Origin: Microbulbifer sp. YPW16
GTDB lineage: Bacteria; Pseudomonadota; Gammaproteobacteria; Pseudomonadales; Cellvibrionaceae
Length of the DNA stretch: 64,000 nt
Assembly (NCBI RefSeq): GCF_021290385.1
Contig: NZ_CP089928.1
Span: forward strand, 2,216,501-2,280,500
Reading direction: 5' to 3'
The notes below the pieces were generated by a model. The model searched no databases. It worked only from the letters and a program-made list of their open reading frames with translations, and was not told where the DNA came from. The translations under genes were made by a program, and so were the position numbers. This document shows, one piece after another, positions 53,424 to 62,601 of the stretch; position 1 is the first letter of the stretch; every line of letters starts with the position of its first letter.

Positions 53424-54647
53424 ATGGATATGAAACCAACCCGCGTGCGACGGCAACTGGCTACCGGTATCGCACTGGGCAGTGCACTTTGCTCGGCAAT
53501 GGCCCTGGCTGCGCCACAGGAACAGGCCCTGCAGATGCACAGCCGCCTGACTGGTATCAAGCCCACTGAAACTGTCTTACTGGATATGGCCCGGGATATC
53601 GGCGATGGCAACCCGGAAGCCGCCGCCTATACGGCGATGGAAAACAACGCCTTTTACAATGTCACGCTGAAAAACATTGCCACTCCCTGGACCAATCGCG
53701 ACCGCGATGTATTCGCACCGTTGAACGACTACACCGCAACGGTGATCGGGATCGTGCGCGACGACCTGGATTTCCGCCAGGTACTGTCCGGCAATATCAT
53801 TTACACCGGTGACAGCGGGCTCGGCCTACCCGGTTACAGCAACAGCAACAACAATCACTACGAGGCCCTGGAGAGCGGAGGCTATTCCCTCCGGGACAGC
53901 CTGGTGCAACGCAGTCAGTCCTCGGTAACCGGCCTGCCGGCGGCAGCCACCGCCGGGGTAATGACCACTCGCGCCGGCGCCAAGGCGTTTTTCTATGCCG
54001 GCACCAACCGCGCCATGTTCCGCTACACCCTGCTCAACCACCTGTGCCGCGACCTGGAGCAGGTACAGGACACCACCCGCCCACCGGACCGTATTCGCCA
54101 GGATGTGAGCCGCAGCCCCGGCGGCGACAGTCGTGTCTTCCAGAACAATTGCGTTGGTTGTCATAGCGGCATGGATCCCATGGCCCAGGCATTTGCCTAT
54201 TACGACTACGCCTACGACCCGGACAGCGATCCCACCGGCGAGAATGGCCGGCTGGATTACAACGTCGCCGGCGAGACCGACCCGGCCACCGGCAGCCGGG
54301 TCAAGGCCAAGAACCAGATCAACAGCGCCAACTTCCCCCACGGCTTTATCGTCCCCGACGATCGCTGGGACAACTACTGGCGCCAGGGACCCAACCAGCA
54401 CCTGGGCTGGGACGCGGCCCTGCCTGGCGGCGGCAATGGTGCCAAGTCGCTGGGTGAGGAACTGGCCAGCAGCGATGCCTTTGCCCGCTGCCAGGTGACC
54501 AAGGTATTCCGCCAGGTGTGCCTGCGCGCGCCGGAGGACAGCAGCGACCGCGCTGCGGTGGATACCATTACCGAGAGCTTTGTGGGCGGGGGGTATCGCC
54601 TCAAGCAGGTATACGCCGATTCGGCGATTTACTGCGCGGGGGAATAG
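53424..54647 (+). CDS. Secreted CxxCH protein, putative monoheme cytochrome
   Basis: A 407-residue exported protein with signal peptide (cleaved near AMALAAP). One heme c motif, NNCVGCHSGMDPMAQAF, lies near residue 243. The N-terminal half (NNAFYNVTLKNIATPWTNRD) and the C-terminal ARCQVTKVFRQVCLRAPE recall DUF1588/1592-type planctomycete cytochromes. No good ribosome site is seen before the chosen ATG, and MKPTR two codons later is an alternative. The next gene begins 3 bases after its stop. Expected in the periplasm or at the outer surface, in electron transfer. Confidence 0.82.
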   Translation: MDMKPTRVRRQLATGIALGSALCSAMALAAPQEQALQMHSRLTGIKPTETVLLDMARDIGDGNPEAAAYTAMENNAFYNVTLKNIATPWTNRDRDVFAPLNDYTATVIGIVRDDLDFRQVLSGNIIYTGDSGLGLPGYSNSNNNHYEALESGGYSLRDSLVQRSQSSVTGLPAAATAGVMTTRAGAKAFFYAGTNRAMFRYTLLNHLCRDLEQVQDTTRPPDRIRQDVSRSPGGDSRVFQNNCVGCHSGMDPMAQAFAYYDYAYDPDSDPTGENGRLDYNVAGETDPATGSRVKAKNQINSANFPHGFIVPDDRWDNYWRQGPNQHLGWDAALPGGGNGAKSLGEELASSDAFARCQVTKVFRQVCLRAPEDSSDRAAVDTITESFVGGGYRLKQVYADSAIYCAGE

Positions 54648-54650
54648 GAC

Positions 54651-57164
54651 ATGGCCATGACAAACCAGAGGATTTTCGCCGCGCCCCGCACCGCCCTGCT
54701 GACCAGCCTGGCCATGGCGGCCGCCCTGGCGGGCTGTAGTGGTGGCAGTGGGCAGGACACCGAGCAGCTCCCGGATACCAGTGGCAATACCGGTGGCGGC
54801 GTAACCTATTCCGGCCCGGCCCCGCGGGACGAGGATGTGCAGCAGTACAAGCGCTTTATCTGGGACAACCTGGCCGGCGAGGATCGCTGCGGCAGCTGTC
54901 ATGTCGAGGGCGGCCAGAGCCCGCGGTTTGTGCGCGGCGACAATATCAATACCGCCTACGATGAGGGACGGGACCTGGTCGACCTGGCCCGCCCGGCGGA
55001 ATCGCGACTGGTGACCAAGGTGGGCAGCGGGCATAACTGCTGGCTCGACAGCGCCAGTGCCTGCGCCGAGATCATCACCAACTATATCGAGGAATGGGCC
55101 CGGGAGAGCGGCAGCCTGGTCAATACCGTGCAGCTCACCGCGCCGGTAGAGCGCGAGCCCGGCCAGAGCAAGAGCTTCCCGGCGTCCAGCGGCAGTTTCG
55201 GCAGCACCGTCTATCCACTGCTGCGCACCTATTGCGCGGGCTGCCACAGTGAGGATGCGGCCACGGCACAGCAGCCCTATTTTGCCAGTGTCGACGTGGA
55301 GCAGGCCTACGAGGCGGCGAAGACACGCATGAACCTGGACACCCCGGCCAACTCGCGCTTCTCGGTGCGCCTGGGGCAGGAATTCCACAATTGCTGGGAT
55401 GACTGCGCCGCGAACGAGGATGAGATGACCGCGGCCATCCAGGCCTTTGCCGACAGCATCCCGCTCAGTGCCGTGGATCCCGACTGGGTGATCAGCAAGG
55501 CCCTGCGCATGACCGATGGCATTGTCGCCAGCAGCGGTGGGCGCATCGAGAACAACGCCATCGCCCTGTATGAATTCAAGACCGGCAGCGGCACTACCGC
55601 CTATGACACCTCCGGCGTGGACCCGGCCATCGACCTGACCCTGTCCGGGGATGTGGAGTGGCTGGGCTCCTGGGGACTGCAGATGAAGGGCGGCAAGGCA
55701 CAGGGAGCCACGGCTACCAGCCGCAAGCTGTTCGATACCCTGACCGCCACTGGCGAGTACTCCATCGAAGCCTGGGTCGCACCGGCCAATGTATCCCAGG
55801 AGGGACCGGCGCGGATCGTCACCTATTCCGGCGGCAACAATATCCGCAATTTCACCCTCGGCCAGGCGATGTATAACTACACCTTCCAGAATCGCGGCGA
55901 CACCACCGACGCCGATGGCATGCCGGCACTGGTTACCGACGACATGGCCGAGCGGGTCCAGGCCACCCTGCAGCATGTGGTGGCCACCTACGACCCACTC
56001 GAGGGACGCAAGCTTTACGTCAACGGGGAATATACCGGCGATATGGATCCCACCGACCCGGCGCTGCTGGGCACCTGGGATGACACCTTTGCCCTGGCGG
56101 TGGGCAGCGAGGTCTCCAATGACAACCAGTGGCAGGGCTCCGTGCGACTGCTGGCGGTCCATTCCCGCGCCCTGTCGGCGGAGGACATCGCCACCAACTA
56201 CAGCGCCGGTGTGGGCGAAAAATACTTCCTGCTGTTCAAGGTGGAAGAGCACACCGGTGTGCCGCAGGGCTATGTAATGTTCGAGGTACAGCTGTTCGAC
56301 AATTACGGCTACCTCTTCAGTGCCCCCAAGTTCATCAGCCTGGACAACAGCATTGAACCCACCGGATTTCCGCTCGAGGGCATGCGCATCGGTATCAACG
56401 GGCGCGAGTCGGAAGTGGGGCAGGCCTGGGCCAACCTTTCGACCACGATCAACGCCACGGATTACACGCCCGGGGAAGGACAGCTGCTGTCGCGCCTGGG
56501 GTCGATCATTTCGGTGGACAAGGGCCCGGAATCCGATGAGTTTTTCCTGACCTTCGAGCGCCTCGGCGATGCCACCTTCGCCCGGGTCGAGCCAACCCCG
56601 GCGCCGCCGGCGCAACCGGCCGACCTGGATCCGCAGCCGCGGATCGGCCTGCGCCGCTTCGAGCAGATACTGGCCAACCTGTCCCGTGCCACCGGCATTG
56701 CCAGTAGCCATCCGCAGGTTGCCGAGACCTGGGAGAAGGTCAAACGCCAGCTGCCGGTGGAAAGTGATATACGCGGTTTCCTGGCGGCCCAGCAGATGGG
56801 CATTACCCAGCTGGCGGTGAAATACTGCAGTGTGCTGGTGGACGACGCCAGCGCGCGCAGCAACTATTTTGCCGGCTTCGACTTCAGTGCCCCGGCCAGC
56901 TCCGCCTTCGACAGCGCCAGTAAGCGTGCGCAGGTCATCGACCCGCTGGTGGAAAACCTGCTCGGCCACCAGATGAACTGGCACGACGGCACAACCTCGC
57001 AATTGTCCACTGCGCCGGACCTGGCTGCGGTGGAAGGCGAACTGGACAGCCTGATCGGCACCATGACCGCCTGCGGCAGCAGCTGCGCGGCCAACCGCAC
57101 CGAGACCACCGTCAAGGCAGTCTGTGCCGCCGCCATGGGCAGCGCGATGACACTGATCCACTGA
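54651..57164 (+). CDS. LamG-domain lipoprotein with two heme c motifs
   Basis: An 837-residue lipoprotein (AAALAGC, Cys near residue 27). Heme motifs CGSCH near residue 80 and CAGCH near 196 each sit in a small cytochrome-like unit followed by paired cysteines (NCWLDSASAC, NCWDDCAANE). Residues about 305-520 form a LamG/concanavalin-like sandwich (YSIEAWVAPANVSQEGPARI, KLYVNGEYTGDMDP). The last 200 residues are helical and hold a further cysteine set (TACGSSCAANR). A ribosome site (AGGA) overlaps the previous stop. Joins electron transfer with a carbohydrate- or protein-binding fold; substrate unknown. Confidence 0.85.
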   Translation: MAMTNQRIFAAPRTALLTSLAMAAALAGCSGGSGQDTEQLPDTSGNTGGGVTYSGPAPRDEDVQQYKRFIWDNLAGEDRCGSCHVEGGQSPRFVRGDNINTAYDEGRDLVDLARPAESRLVTKVGSGHNCWLDSASACAEIITNYIEEWARESGSLVNTVQLTAPVEREPGQSKSFPASSGSFGSTVYPLLRTYCAGCHSEDAATAQQPYFASVDVEQAYEAAKTRMNLDTPANSRFSVRLGQEFHNCWDDCAANEDEMTAAIQAFADSIPLSAVDPDWVISKALRMTDGIVASSGGRIENNAIALYEFKTGSGTTAYDTSGVDPAIDLTLSGDVEWLGSWGLQMKGGKAQGATATSRKLFDTLTATGEYSIEAWVAPANVSQEGPARIVTYSGGNNIRNFTLGQAMYNYTFQNRGDTTDADGMPALVTDDMAERVQATLQHVVATYDPLEGRKLYVNGEYTGDMDPTDPALLGTWDDTFALAVGSEVSNDNQWQGSVRLLAVHSRALSAEDIATNYSAGVGEKYFLLFKVEEHTGVPQGYVMFEVQLFDNYGYLFSAPKFISLDNSIEPTGFPLEGMRIGINGRESEVGQAWANLSTTINATDYTPGEGQLLSRLGSIISVDKGPESDEFFLTFERLGDATFARVEPTPAPPAQPADLDPQPRIGLRRFEQILANLSRATGIASSHPQVAETWEKVKRQLPVESDIRGFLAAQQMGITQLAVKYCSVLVDDASARSNYFAGFDFSAPASSAFDSASKRAQVIDPLVENLLGHQMNWHDGTTSQLSTAPDLAAVEGELDSLIGTMTACGSSCAANRTETTVKAVCAAAMGSAMTLIH

Positions 57165-57265
57165 CAGCTATCAAGTACTGGACCGCGGCCCCGGCCGCGC
57201 AGGTGAACTGAAACTCCCAAGGCATTCCGGTGGGCCGGCATGCCGCCCCAGCCCGGACAGAGACC

Positions 57266-58837
57266 ATGAGCAAGAAAAAGCATTTCGACCTCGACGAACC
57301 CCTGCGGCACCCGGACCACCACCGGCCGGTATCGCGGCGGGACTTTCTCGGCCAGGGTTTTCGTGCCGGCCTCGCCACCCTGATGGGCGGCTCGGTATTC
57401 AGCCTGTTCGCCAATCCGCAGGCGGCGCAGGCCGCACTGTCATCCGACCTGGAGGCGCTGCGCCAGCAGTGCGGTGTGAGTGCCACCGGGGCCGGCAAGA
57501 TTCCGTTTATCTGCTTCGACCTCGCCGGTGGGGCCAATATCGCCGGCTCCAATGTGCTGGTGGGCCAGCGCGGTGGCCAGATGGATTTCCTCAGCACCGC
57601 CGGCTACGGCAAGCAGGGATTGCCCGGCGATATGGTGCCCTCCATCACCGACGCCGCCGGCAACAGTTTTACCAATACCGACCTGGGGCTGGCTTTCCAC
57701 AGTGACAGCGGCATGCTGCGCGGGATTCTTGACAAGGTTACTGCCGGCACCGCAGCGGCGGTCAATGGCGCCGTGATCCCGGCGCGCTCGGAGAATGACA
57801 CCGGCAACAACCCACACAACCCCATGTACGGCATCAACCGCGCCGGCGCCGACGGATCCCTGCTGGGCCTGATCGGTTCCTCCACCAGCGAGTCCGGGGG
57901 CAACTCCATGGCCCCCGCCGCCATGATCAACCCCGAGGTGCGTCCCACCAAGGTGGACCGGGCCTCCGATGTCACCGGGCTGGTGGACGTGGGCGACCTG
58001 GTGGGCCTGCTGAGCCAGGAGGATACGGTGGCGGTGATGGAGTCCATGTATCGTATCTCCGACGCCAAACTGGGGCGGGTCAATACCCGGGTCAGCGCCG
58101 ACGCGGTGATCAAGGACCTGGTGCGCTGCGGTTATATGAAGAGTGCCGACCTGGCGGATCGGTTCGGCGACCCCGGCGCGCTCAACCCGGAACTGGACCC
58201 GGATATTGTCGGTCCCGCAGGCATCTTTACCAGTGCCGAACTGAGCGGCGACCGCGAGTTCCAGAAAACCGCCGCGGCGATGAAGCTGGTGATCAACGGC
58301 TATGCCGGCGCCGGCACCATCACCATGGGCGGATACGACTACCACACCGGCGACCGCGCCACCGGCGAGATCCGCGACCTGCGCGCCGGCCGCTGTATCG
58401 GCGCCTGCCTGGAATACGCCGCGCGACTGGGCAAGCCGGTAATGATCTATGTGTTCAGTGATGGATCGGTATTCAGCAACGGCATGCTCGACGATTCCAT
58501 CGAGGGGCGCGGCAAGGGGGTCTGGACCGGGGATAACCAGCAGACTGCCGCTTCGTTTTTCCTGGTCTACAACCCGGCCGGGCGGCCGCAGCTGCTGGGA
58601 GGCAACGCCGCCGACCAGGCGCTGCACCAGCAGCTGGGCTACATGCGCGCTTCGGGCGACGTGGAAACGGCTTCCAGCCCGGCCGCCAACAACGTCAACC
58701 TGCTGGTGGAAACGGTGGTGCTGAATTACATGGCCCTGCACGGTGAGCAGGGAAATTTCGCCAACCTGTTCCCGAACCACGGCCTGGGCAATGCCAGCCT
58801 GATGGACAGCATGACCGCTTTCGCACCCATTGTTTAA
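57266..58837 (+). CDS. Tat-exported protein of the redox locus (DUF1501-like)
   Basis: Start set at the ATG at 57266 (MSKKKHFDLDE); 523 residues. The twin-arginine signal is SRRDFLGQGFRAGLATLMGG, so it is folded before export and may carry a cofactor. The mature part begins with a rigid IPFICFDLAGGANIAGSNVL and has YDYHTGDRATGE and VYVFSDGSV-like strands, weakly like the DUF1501/alkaline-phosphatase fold often paired with planctomycete cytochromes. No clear catalytic motif. Lies between the LamG cytochrome and ApbE genes, in the same direction. Confidence 0.75.
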   Translation: MSKKKHFDLDEPLRHPDHHRPVSRRDFLGQGFRAGLATLMGGSVFSLFANPQAAQAALSSDLEALRQQCGVSATGAGKIPFICFDLAGGANIAGSNVLVGQRGGQMDFLSTAGYGKQGLPGDMVPSITDAAGNSFTNTDLGLAFHSDSGMLRGILDKVTAGTAAAVNGAVIPARSENDTGNNPHNPMYGINRAGADGSLLGLIGSSTSESGGNSMAPAAMINPEVRPTKVDRASDVTGLVDVGDLVGLLSQEDTVAVMESMYRISDAKLGRVNTRVSADAVIKDLVRCGYMKSADLADRFGDPGALNPELDPDIVGPAGIFTSAELSGDREFQKTAAAMKLVINGYAGAGTITMGGYDYHTGDRATGEIRDLRAGRCIGACLEYAARLGKPVMIYVFSDGSVFSNGMLDDSIEGRGKGVWTGDNQQTAASFFLVYNPAGRPQLLGGNAADQALHQQLGYMRASGDVETASSPAANNVNLLVETVVLNYMALHGEQGNFANLFPNHGLGNASLMDSMTAFAPIV

Positions 58838-58881
58838 CGGCCGCAGCGCAGCGGTGACCAGGAATCCCCGATAAAAATCCA

Positions 58882-59886
58882 ATGACCAAGTGGTATCGAA
58901 ATACTGTCGCCGGTTGCCTGGCACTGCTGCTGGCAACCCCGGCGCTGGCCGAGTGGCACTATGCCCGTGAGGCCATCATGGGCACCGAGGTGACCGTGCA
59001 GCTCTGGCACGAGGACCGCGCCCGCGCGGAAGATTTAAAAAAGGCAGTGCTGGCTGAATTCCGGCGACTGGACGCGGCGCTGTCGCCCTACCGCGACAAC
59101 AGCGAGCTGTCCCAGGTCAACCGCACCGCAGCAACAGGCGCGGTGGCGATTACCGACGAGCTGGCAGACCTGGTCGACAAGTCCCTGTGGTACAGCGAGC
59201 AGACTGGCGGCGCCTTCGATATCACCTACGCATCGCTCGGCCAGCACTACAACTTTCGCGCGGGTCGCCGCGCCGACACTGAAACCACAGAGAAACTGCT
59301 GCCGGCGATTGATTATCACCACCTGCAACTCGACCGGGAACAGGGCACGCTGGCGTTTGCCCACCCGGATACACGCATTGACCTGGGCGGTATCGCCAAG
59401 GGTTATGCCGTGGATCGCGCCGTGGCCATACTGCGCGGCGCCGGTGTGCACCACGCCAGTGTCAGCGCCGGTGGCGATGCGCGCATGCTCGGCGACCGCC
59501 GCGGCAAACCCTGGCTGGTGGGCATCCGCCACCCGCGGGAAAAATCGAAAAATGCCGCGGTGATCCCGCTCGAGAATACTGCCATCTCCACTTCGGGGGA
59601 TTACGAGCGTTTCTTCATCGATAACGATGAATCACGAGTGCACCATATTTTCGACCCGACGACCGGACTGCCGGCAGAGACCGGGGAAACAGATAGTGAC
59701 CGGCTGATCAGTGTCAGTGTGATCGGTCCCCGGGGTTTCGACACAGATCCGCTGTCCACCAGTGTCTTTGTGCTGGGCAAGAAGCGCGGGCTGGCACTGA
59801 TCGATCGACTGCCGGAATTCGAGGCCATTGTGATCGACAGTAACCGGCAACTGTACTTCAGCAGGGGCCTGCAACAGCCAAAATAA
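58882..59886 (+). CDS. apbE: FAD:protein FMN transferase ApbE
   Basis: A 334-residue exported enzyme with a Sec signal peptide (LLLATPALAE); VAGC at residues 10-13 lies too early to be a lipobox. It moves FMN from FAD to a Ser/Thr of target proteins. Motifs are complete: REAIMGTEVTVQLWH, DLGGIAKGYAVDRAV near residue 170, SAGGDARMLG, AISTSGDYERF and HHIFDPTTGLPA, including the Mg-binding residues. No FMN-bind or DUF2271 target gene is in view, which is unusual; the DUF3570/DUF4266/TlpA genes that often accompany ApbE are on the other arm of the locus. Last gene of the plus-strand redox group. Confidence 0.94.
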   Translation: MTKWYRNTVAGCLALLLATPALAEWHYAREAIMGTEVTVQLWHEDRARAEDLKKAVLAEFRRLDAALSPYRDNSELSQVNRTAATGAVAITDELADLVDKSLWYSEQTGGAFDITYASLGQHYNFRAGRRADTETTEKLLPAIDYHHLQLDREQGTLAFAHPDTRIDLGGIAKGYAVDRAVAILRGAGVHHASVSAGGDARMLGDRRGKPWLVGIRHPREKSKNAAVIPLENTAISTSGDYERFFIDNDESRVHHIFDPTTGLPAETGETDSDRLISVSVIGPRGFDTDPLSTSVFVLGKKRGLALIDRLPEFEAIVIDSNRQLYFSRGLQQPK

Positions 59887-59975
59887 TTCGGGTATTCGTC
59901 GCCATGGGAGAATTGCCAACCGCATCACACCCGCGACATGATCCCCTGAGATAATTCACGGCAATCGAGACTATC

Positions 59976-60050
59976 GTAGGAGCGGCCGCTGGCCGCGATC
60001 TTGCAATTGACTGATCCGCAGCGGCTTTCGCGGCCAGCGGCCGCTCCTAC
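59976..60050. repeat. Inverted pair of type C REP elements
   Basis: GTAGGAGCGGCCGCTGGCCG (59976) faces TCGCGGCCAGCGGCCGCTCC-TAC (ending 60050), about 30 bases apart. Transcribed, the pair would fold into a long hairpin, between apbE and the next gene, only 11 bases before its start. Confidence 0.88.
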
Positions 60051-60060
60051 AAGAGAAAAT

Positions 60061-60603
60061 ATGACAAAGGCTGTTCCCATGCGCCGCTGTATCCAGCAAT
60101 TCGCTTTCCTCCTCGTTTTCGCCACCGGCGTGCCGGCACAGGCCGCCGATAACGCTTACTCCGCCGGTGCCGTGGAAGACCTGAAAGAGAATGTGCTCAA
60201 GCTCAATCGCGACCTGCTGATCCTCGAGGAGGACCTGCTCTATCCGGCACAGAGCCAGGTGGCCTTCTACGTCTCGATGGACGTGGGCCATTACTTCCAG
60301 CTCGATGCGGTAAAACTGCATATCGACAACAAGCTGAGCGCGAGCCACCTGTACACCGAACACCAGCGGGATGCACTGGTCCGCGGCGGCATCCAGCCGT
60401 TGTTCAAGGGCAACCTGAAATCCGGCACTTATACCGTGACCGCATTCTTTACCGGCATCGGGCCGCAGGGGCGCGAGTACAAGCGTGCCGCCACACTGGA
60501 GCTGGAAAAGACCGACGAGCCCGCGGTGATCGAGTTGCGCATCGCCGACTCGGCCGAACGCCAGCAGCCCGAGTTTGAGCTGGTGGAGTGGCCCGCGCCG
60601 TAA
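60061..60603 (+). CDS. Periplasmic protein of unknown function, first gene of a TPR module
   Basis: Start set at the ATG at 60061, just after the REP pair; a second ATG at 60079 (MRRCIQQFAF) is also possible. 180 residues with a signal peptide cleaved near VPAQAAD. Helical start (AGAVEDLKENVLKLNRDLLI) followed by a beta-rich domain (AFYVSMDVGHYFQLDAVKLH, SGTYTVTAFFTGIGPQGREY). Six bases separate it from the TPR gene. Not a family I can name; it appears to be part of a three-gene unit running off the right edge. Confidence 0.75.
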   Translation: MTKAVPMRRCIQQFAFLLVFATGVPAQAADNAYSAGAVEDLKENVLKLNRDLLILEEDLLYPAQSQVAFYVSMDVGHYFQLDAVKLHIDNKLSASHLYTEHQRDALVRGGIQPLFKGNLKSGTYTVTAFFTGIGPQGREYKRAATLELEKTDEPAVIELRIADSAERQQPEFELVEWPAP

Positions 60604-60609
60604 ACCAAC

Positions 60610-62601
60610 ATGATGTTCCGCGTGTTTTGCTCCCGTCTTGTCCTCGCTGCGGCCCTCTCCGGCGCCGGGGCCAGCCCGTGGGCGCAGGATCGCGATGACA
60701 ATGGGGATGGTGCCGGCCAGCAGGACAGGCCTTACCAGCAGGCCCAGGATATGCGCTACGGCGCCGGCCTTTACGATTACTTCCAGGGCAATTATTTCGA
60801 TGCCCTGAGTACCCTGCAGGTGGCCGGACACCGGAGTGAACTGCATGCGCACCGCGACAACGCGGCCCTGATCGAGGGCGGCATCGCACTGGCATTCGGG
60901 CTACACGATCGCGCCGAAATTTTATTTAACGAACAACTGCAGCAGGTCGACAGTGCCGATAACGAGCGCTACCGCGCGGTAGCCTGGATGAAGCTGGCCG
61001 AGCTCAATTACCTGCGACGGGAATGGGACAGCAGCGCACGCCAACTGCAACTGTCCGGCGCCGCCGACACAACCGACCTGGGCCTCAACCTGGCGCTGCG
61101 CAACGGTGAGCTGGCGCGCGCTGAAGCCTTGCTGGACGGCCGCGGGCCGGTGGTGGAGGCCCTGCCGCCGGCAAAGCGCATCCTCGGCCACCTGAACCTG
61201 GCTGCGGCCCTGGCGCGGGGCGGGCGCCTGGCCGAAGCAACCACTCACTATCGCCTGGCGGTGGCGCTCGTGGACGGGATCGACGAACCCGCGGAGCAAT
61301 TACTGGTATTGCGGGACAAGGCGTATACCGGCGCCGGCTACAGCCTTACCCTGCAAGAGGATTTCGCTGCAGCGATGACGGAGTTCCGCCGGGTGCGCCT
61401 GCACACCCCCTGGTCCGATCGCGCCCTGCTGGGGCTGGGGTGGGCGGCCATCAAGGGCGGCGACTACAACGCCGCCAACGACGCGCTGCACTTTTTAATC
61501 CAGCGCAGCCCGCTCTCCCCCGAGGTACAGGAGGCGCTGGTAGCACTGCCCTACAGTTATGAACAGCTGGCGCGCCCGCGGGCGGCGCTGCAAAGTTACC
61601 GCCATGCGCAACAGCAATACCAGCGGGCCCGGGACGACATTGCACGCCTGGCACAGCAGCTCGATACCCTGGCGCTGGCACCAGCCGCCGGCGCCGGTGA
61701 GGCGCAGCGCTATGGCTGGCTGTTGCCGGCCGAGGTGCCCGGCCCGGTGGCGGACAAGCGTCGCTACCTGAAGCGGCTGCTGGACAGCGACCGGTTCCAG
61801 CTGCGACTTTCCGAATTGCGCGACCTGCACCAGTTGCAGCGGGTACTGGAGCGCTGGCAGGCGCGCCTGCCGCTGTTCCAGCAGTTGCTGCGTGCCCGCA
61901 GTGAGCGTCGCCAGTCGATCCTGGCGGATTACCGCAGTGCCCAGTTCGACCAGCAGGTGGACCTGGCCCGCGAAAGGTACCGGCAACTGCGCGCGGGCCT
62001 GGAAAAGATTGAACGCGAGCGCGATGCCCTGGCACTGATGCAGGCTGGCGCAACGGAAGACGATCCGGCGGTGGAGCTGCTCGCCCTGCAACAGCGGGCA
62101 GCGCGGCTCTACCGGCAACTGCAGGCGTCGGGCAAAGTCGGTGAGCGGGAGCGGCAGGTACTGGCGCGCGCCCACGGGCTGCTGCTCTGGCAGGCCGCGC
62201 AGGCCTGGCACGACAACCTGTGGCGGCAGCAGCGCGCGCTCGACAGCGTCGGTGTGGCGCTGGAACAAGCGGCGGGCAATCGCCGGCAATTACAGCAGAC
62301 TGCCGAGCGGGCTCCCCAGCTCAGCAGCCTGGGCGCGCGGGTGCAGTCTGCACTGCCCCGGGTGCGCAGCCAGCAGCGCGCGGTCAACCGCGCCAGTGCG
62401 GTGCTGGAAGCCGACATCCGGCGCGACCTGCGCGCTGAACTGGCACGGGTCGACCAGCGCCTGCGCCAATACAGTGCCCATACCCGGCTGGCTATCGCCC
62501 GGCTGCAGGATGCCGCCCTCCAGGAAGGCACCACCCACGAACAGGCACCAGGCGGGCGGGAAGCAGCCCCGGCCTCGGAACTGGCGGGGGGCGCACCGTG
62601 A
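60610..62601 (+). CDS. Exported TPR and coiled-coil protein
   Basis: A 663-residue protein with an N-terminal signal (cleaved near ASPWAQD). Residues about 40-330 hold tetratricopeptide-like helix pairs (AGLYDYFQGNYFDALSTLQV, ALLGLGWAAIKGGDYNAAND), and about 400-640 are long Arg/Gln/Ala-rich helices (QVDLARERYRQLRAGLEKIE). Such proteins are scaffolds in the periplasm. The final codons overlap the start of the downstream lipoprotein gene (GTG at 62598). Function unknown. Confidence 0.8.
   Translation: MMFRVFCSRLVLAAALSGAGASPWAQDRDDNGDGAGQQDRPYQQAQDMRYGAGLYDYFQGNYFDALSTLQVAGHRSELHAHRDNAALIEGGIALAFGLHDRAEILFNEQLQQVDSADNERYRAVAWMKLAELNYLRREWDSSARQLQLSGAADTTDLGLNLALRNGELARAEALLDGRGPVVEALPPAKRILGHLNLAAALARGGRLAEATTHYRLAVALVDGIDEPAEQLLVLRDKAYTGAGYSLTLQEDFAAAMTEFRRVRLHTPWSDRALLGLGWAAIKGGDYNAANDALHFLIQRSPLSPEVQEALVALPYSYEQLARPRAALQSYRHAQQQYQRARDDIARLAQQLDTLALAPAAGAGEAQRYGWLLPAEVPGPVADKRRYLKRLLDSDRFQLRLSELRDLHQLQRVLERWQARLPLFQQLLRARSERRQSILADYRSAQFDQQVDLARERYRQLRAGLEKIERERDALALMQAGATEDDPAVELLALQQRAARLYRQLQASGKVGERERQVLARAHGLLLWQAAQAWHDNLWRQQRALDSVGVALEQAAGNRRQLQQTAERAPQLSSLGARVQSALPRVRSQQRAVNRASAVLEADIRRDLRAELARVDQRLRQYSAHTRLAIARLQDAALQEGTTHEQAPGGREAAPASELAGGAP

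Noticed and set aside
53826-57161. 1111-codon open frame on the minus strand
   Set aside because: Antisense to the two CxxCH protein genes whose heme motifs and signal peptides show they are real; no family features in the antisense frame.
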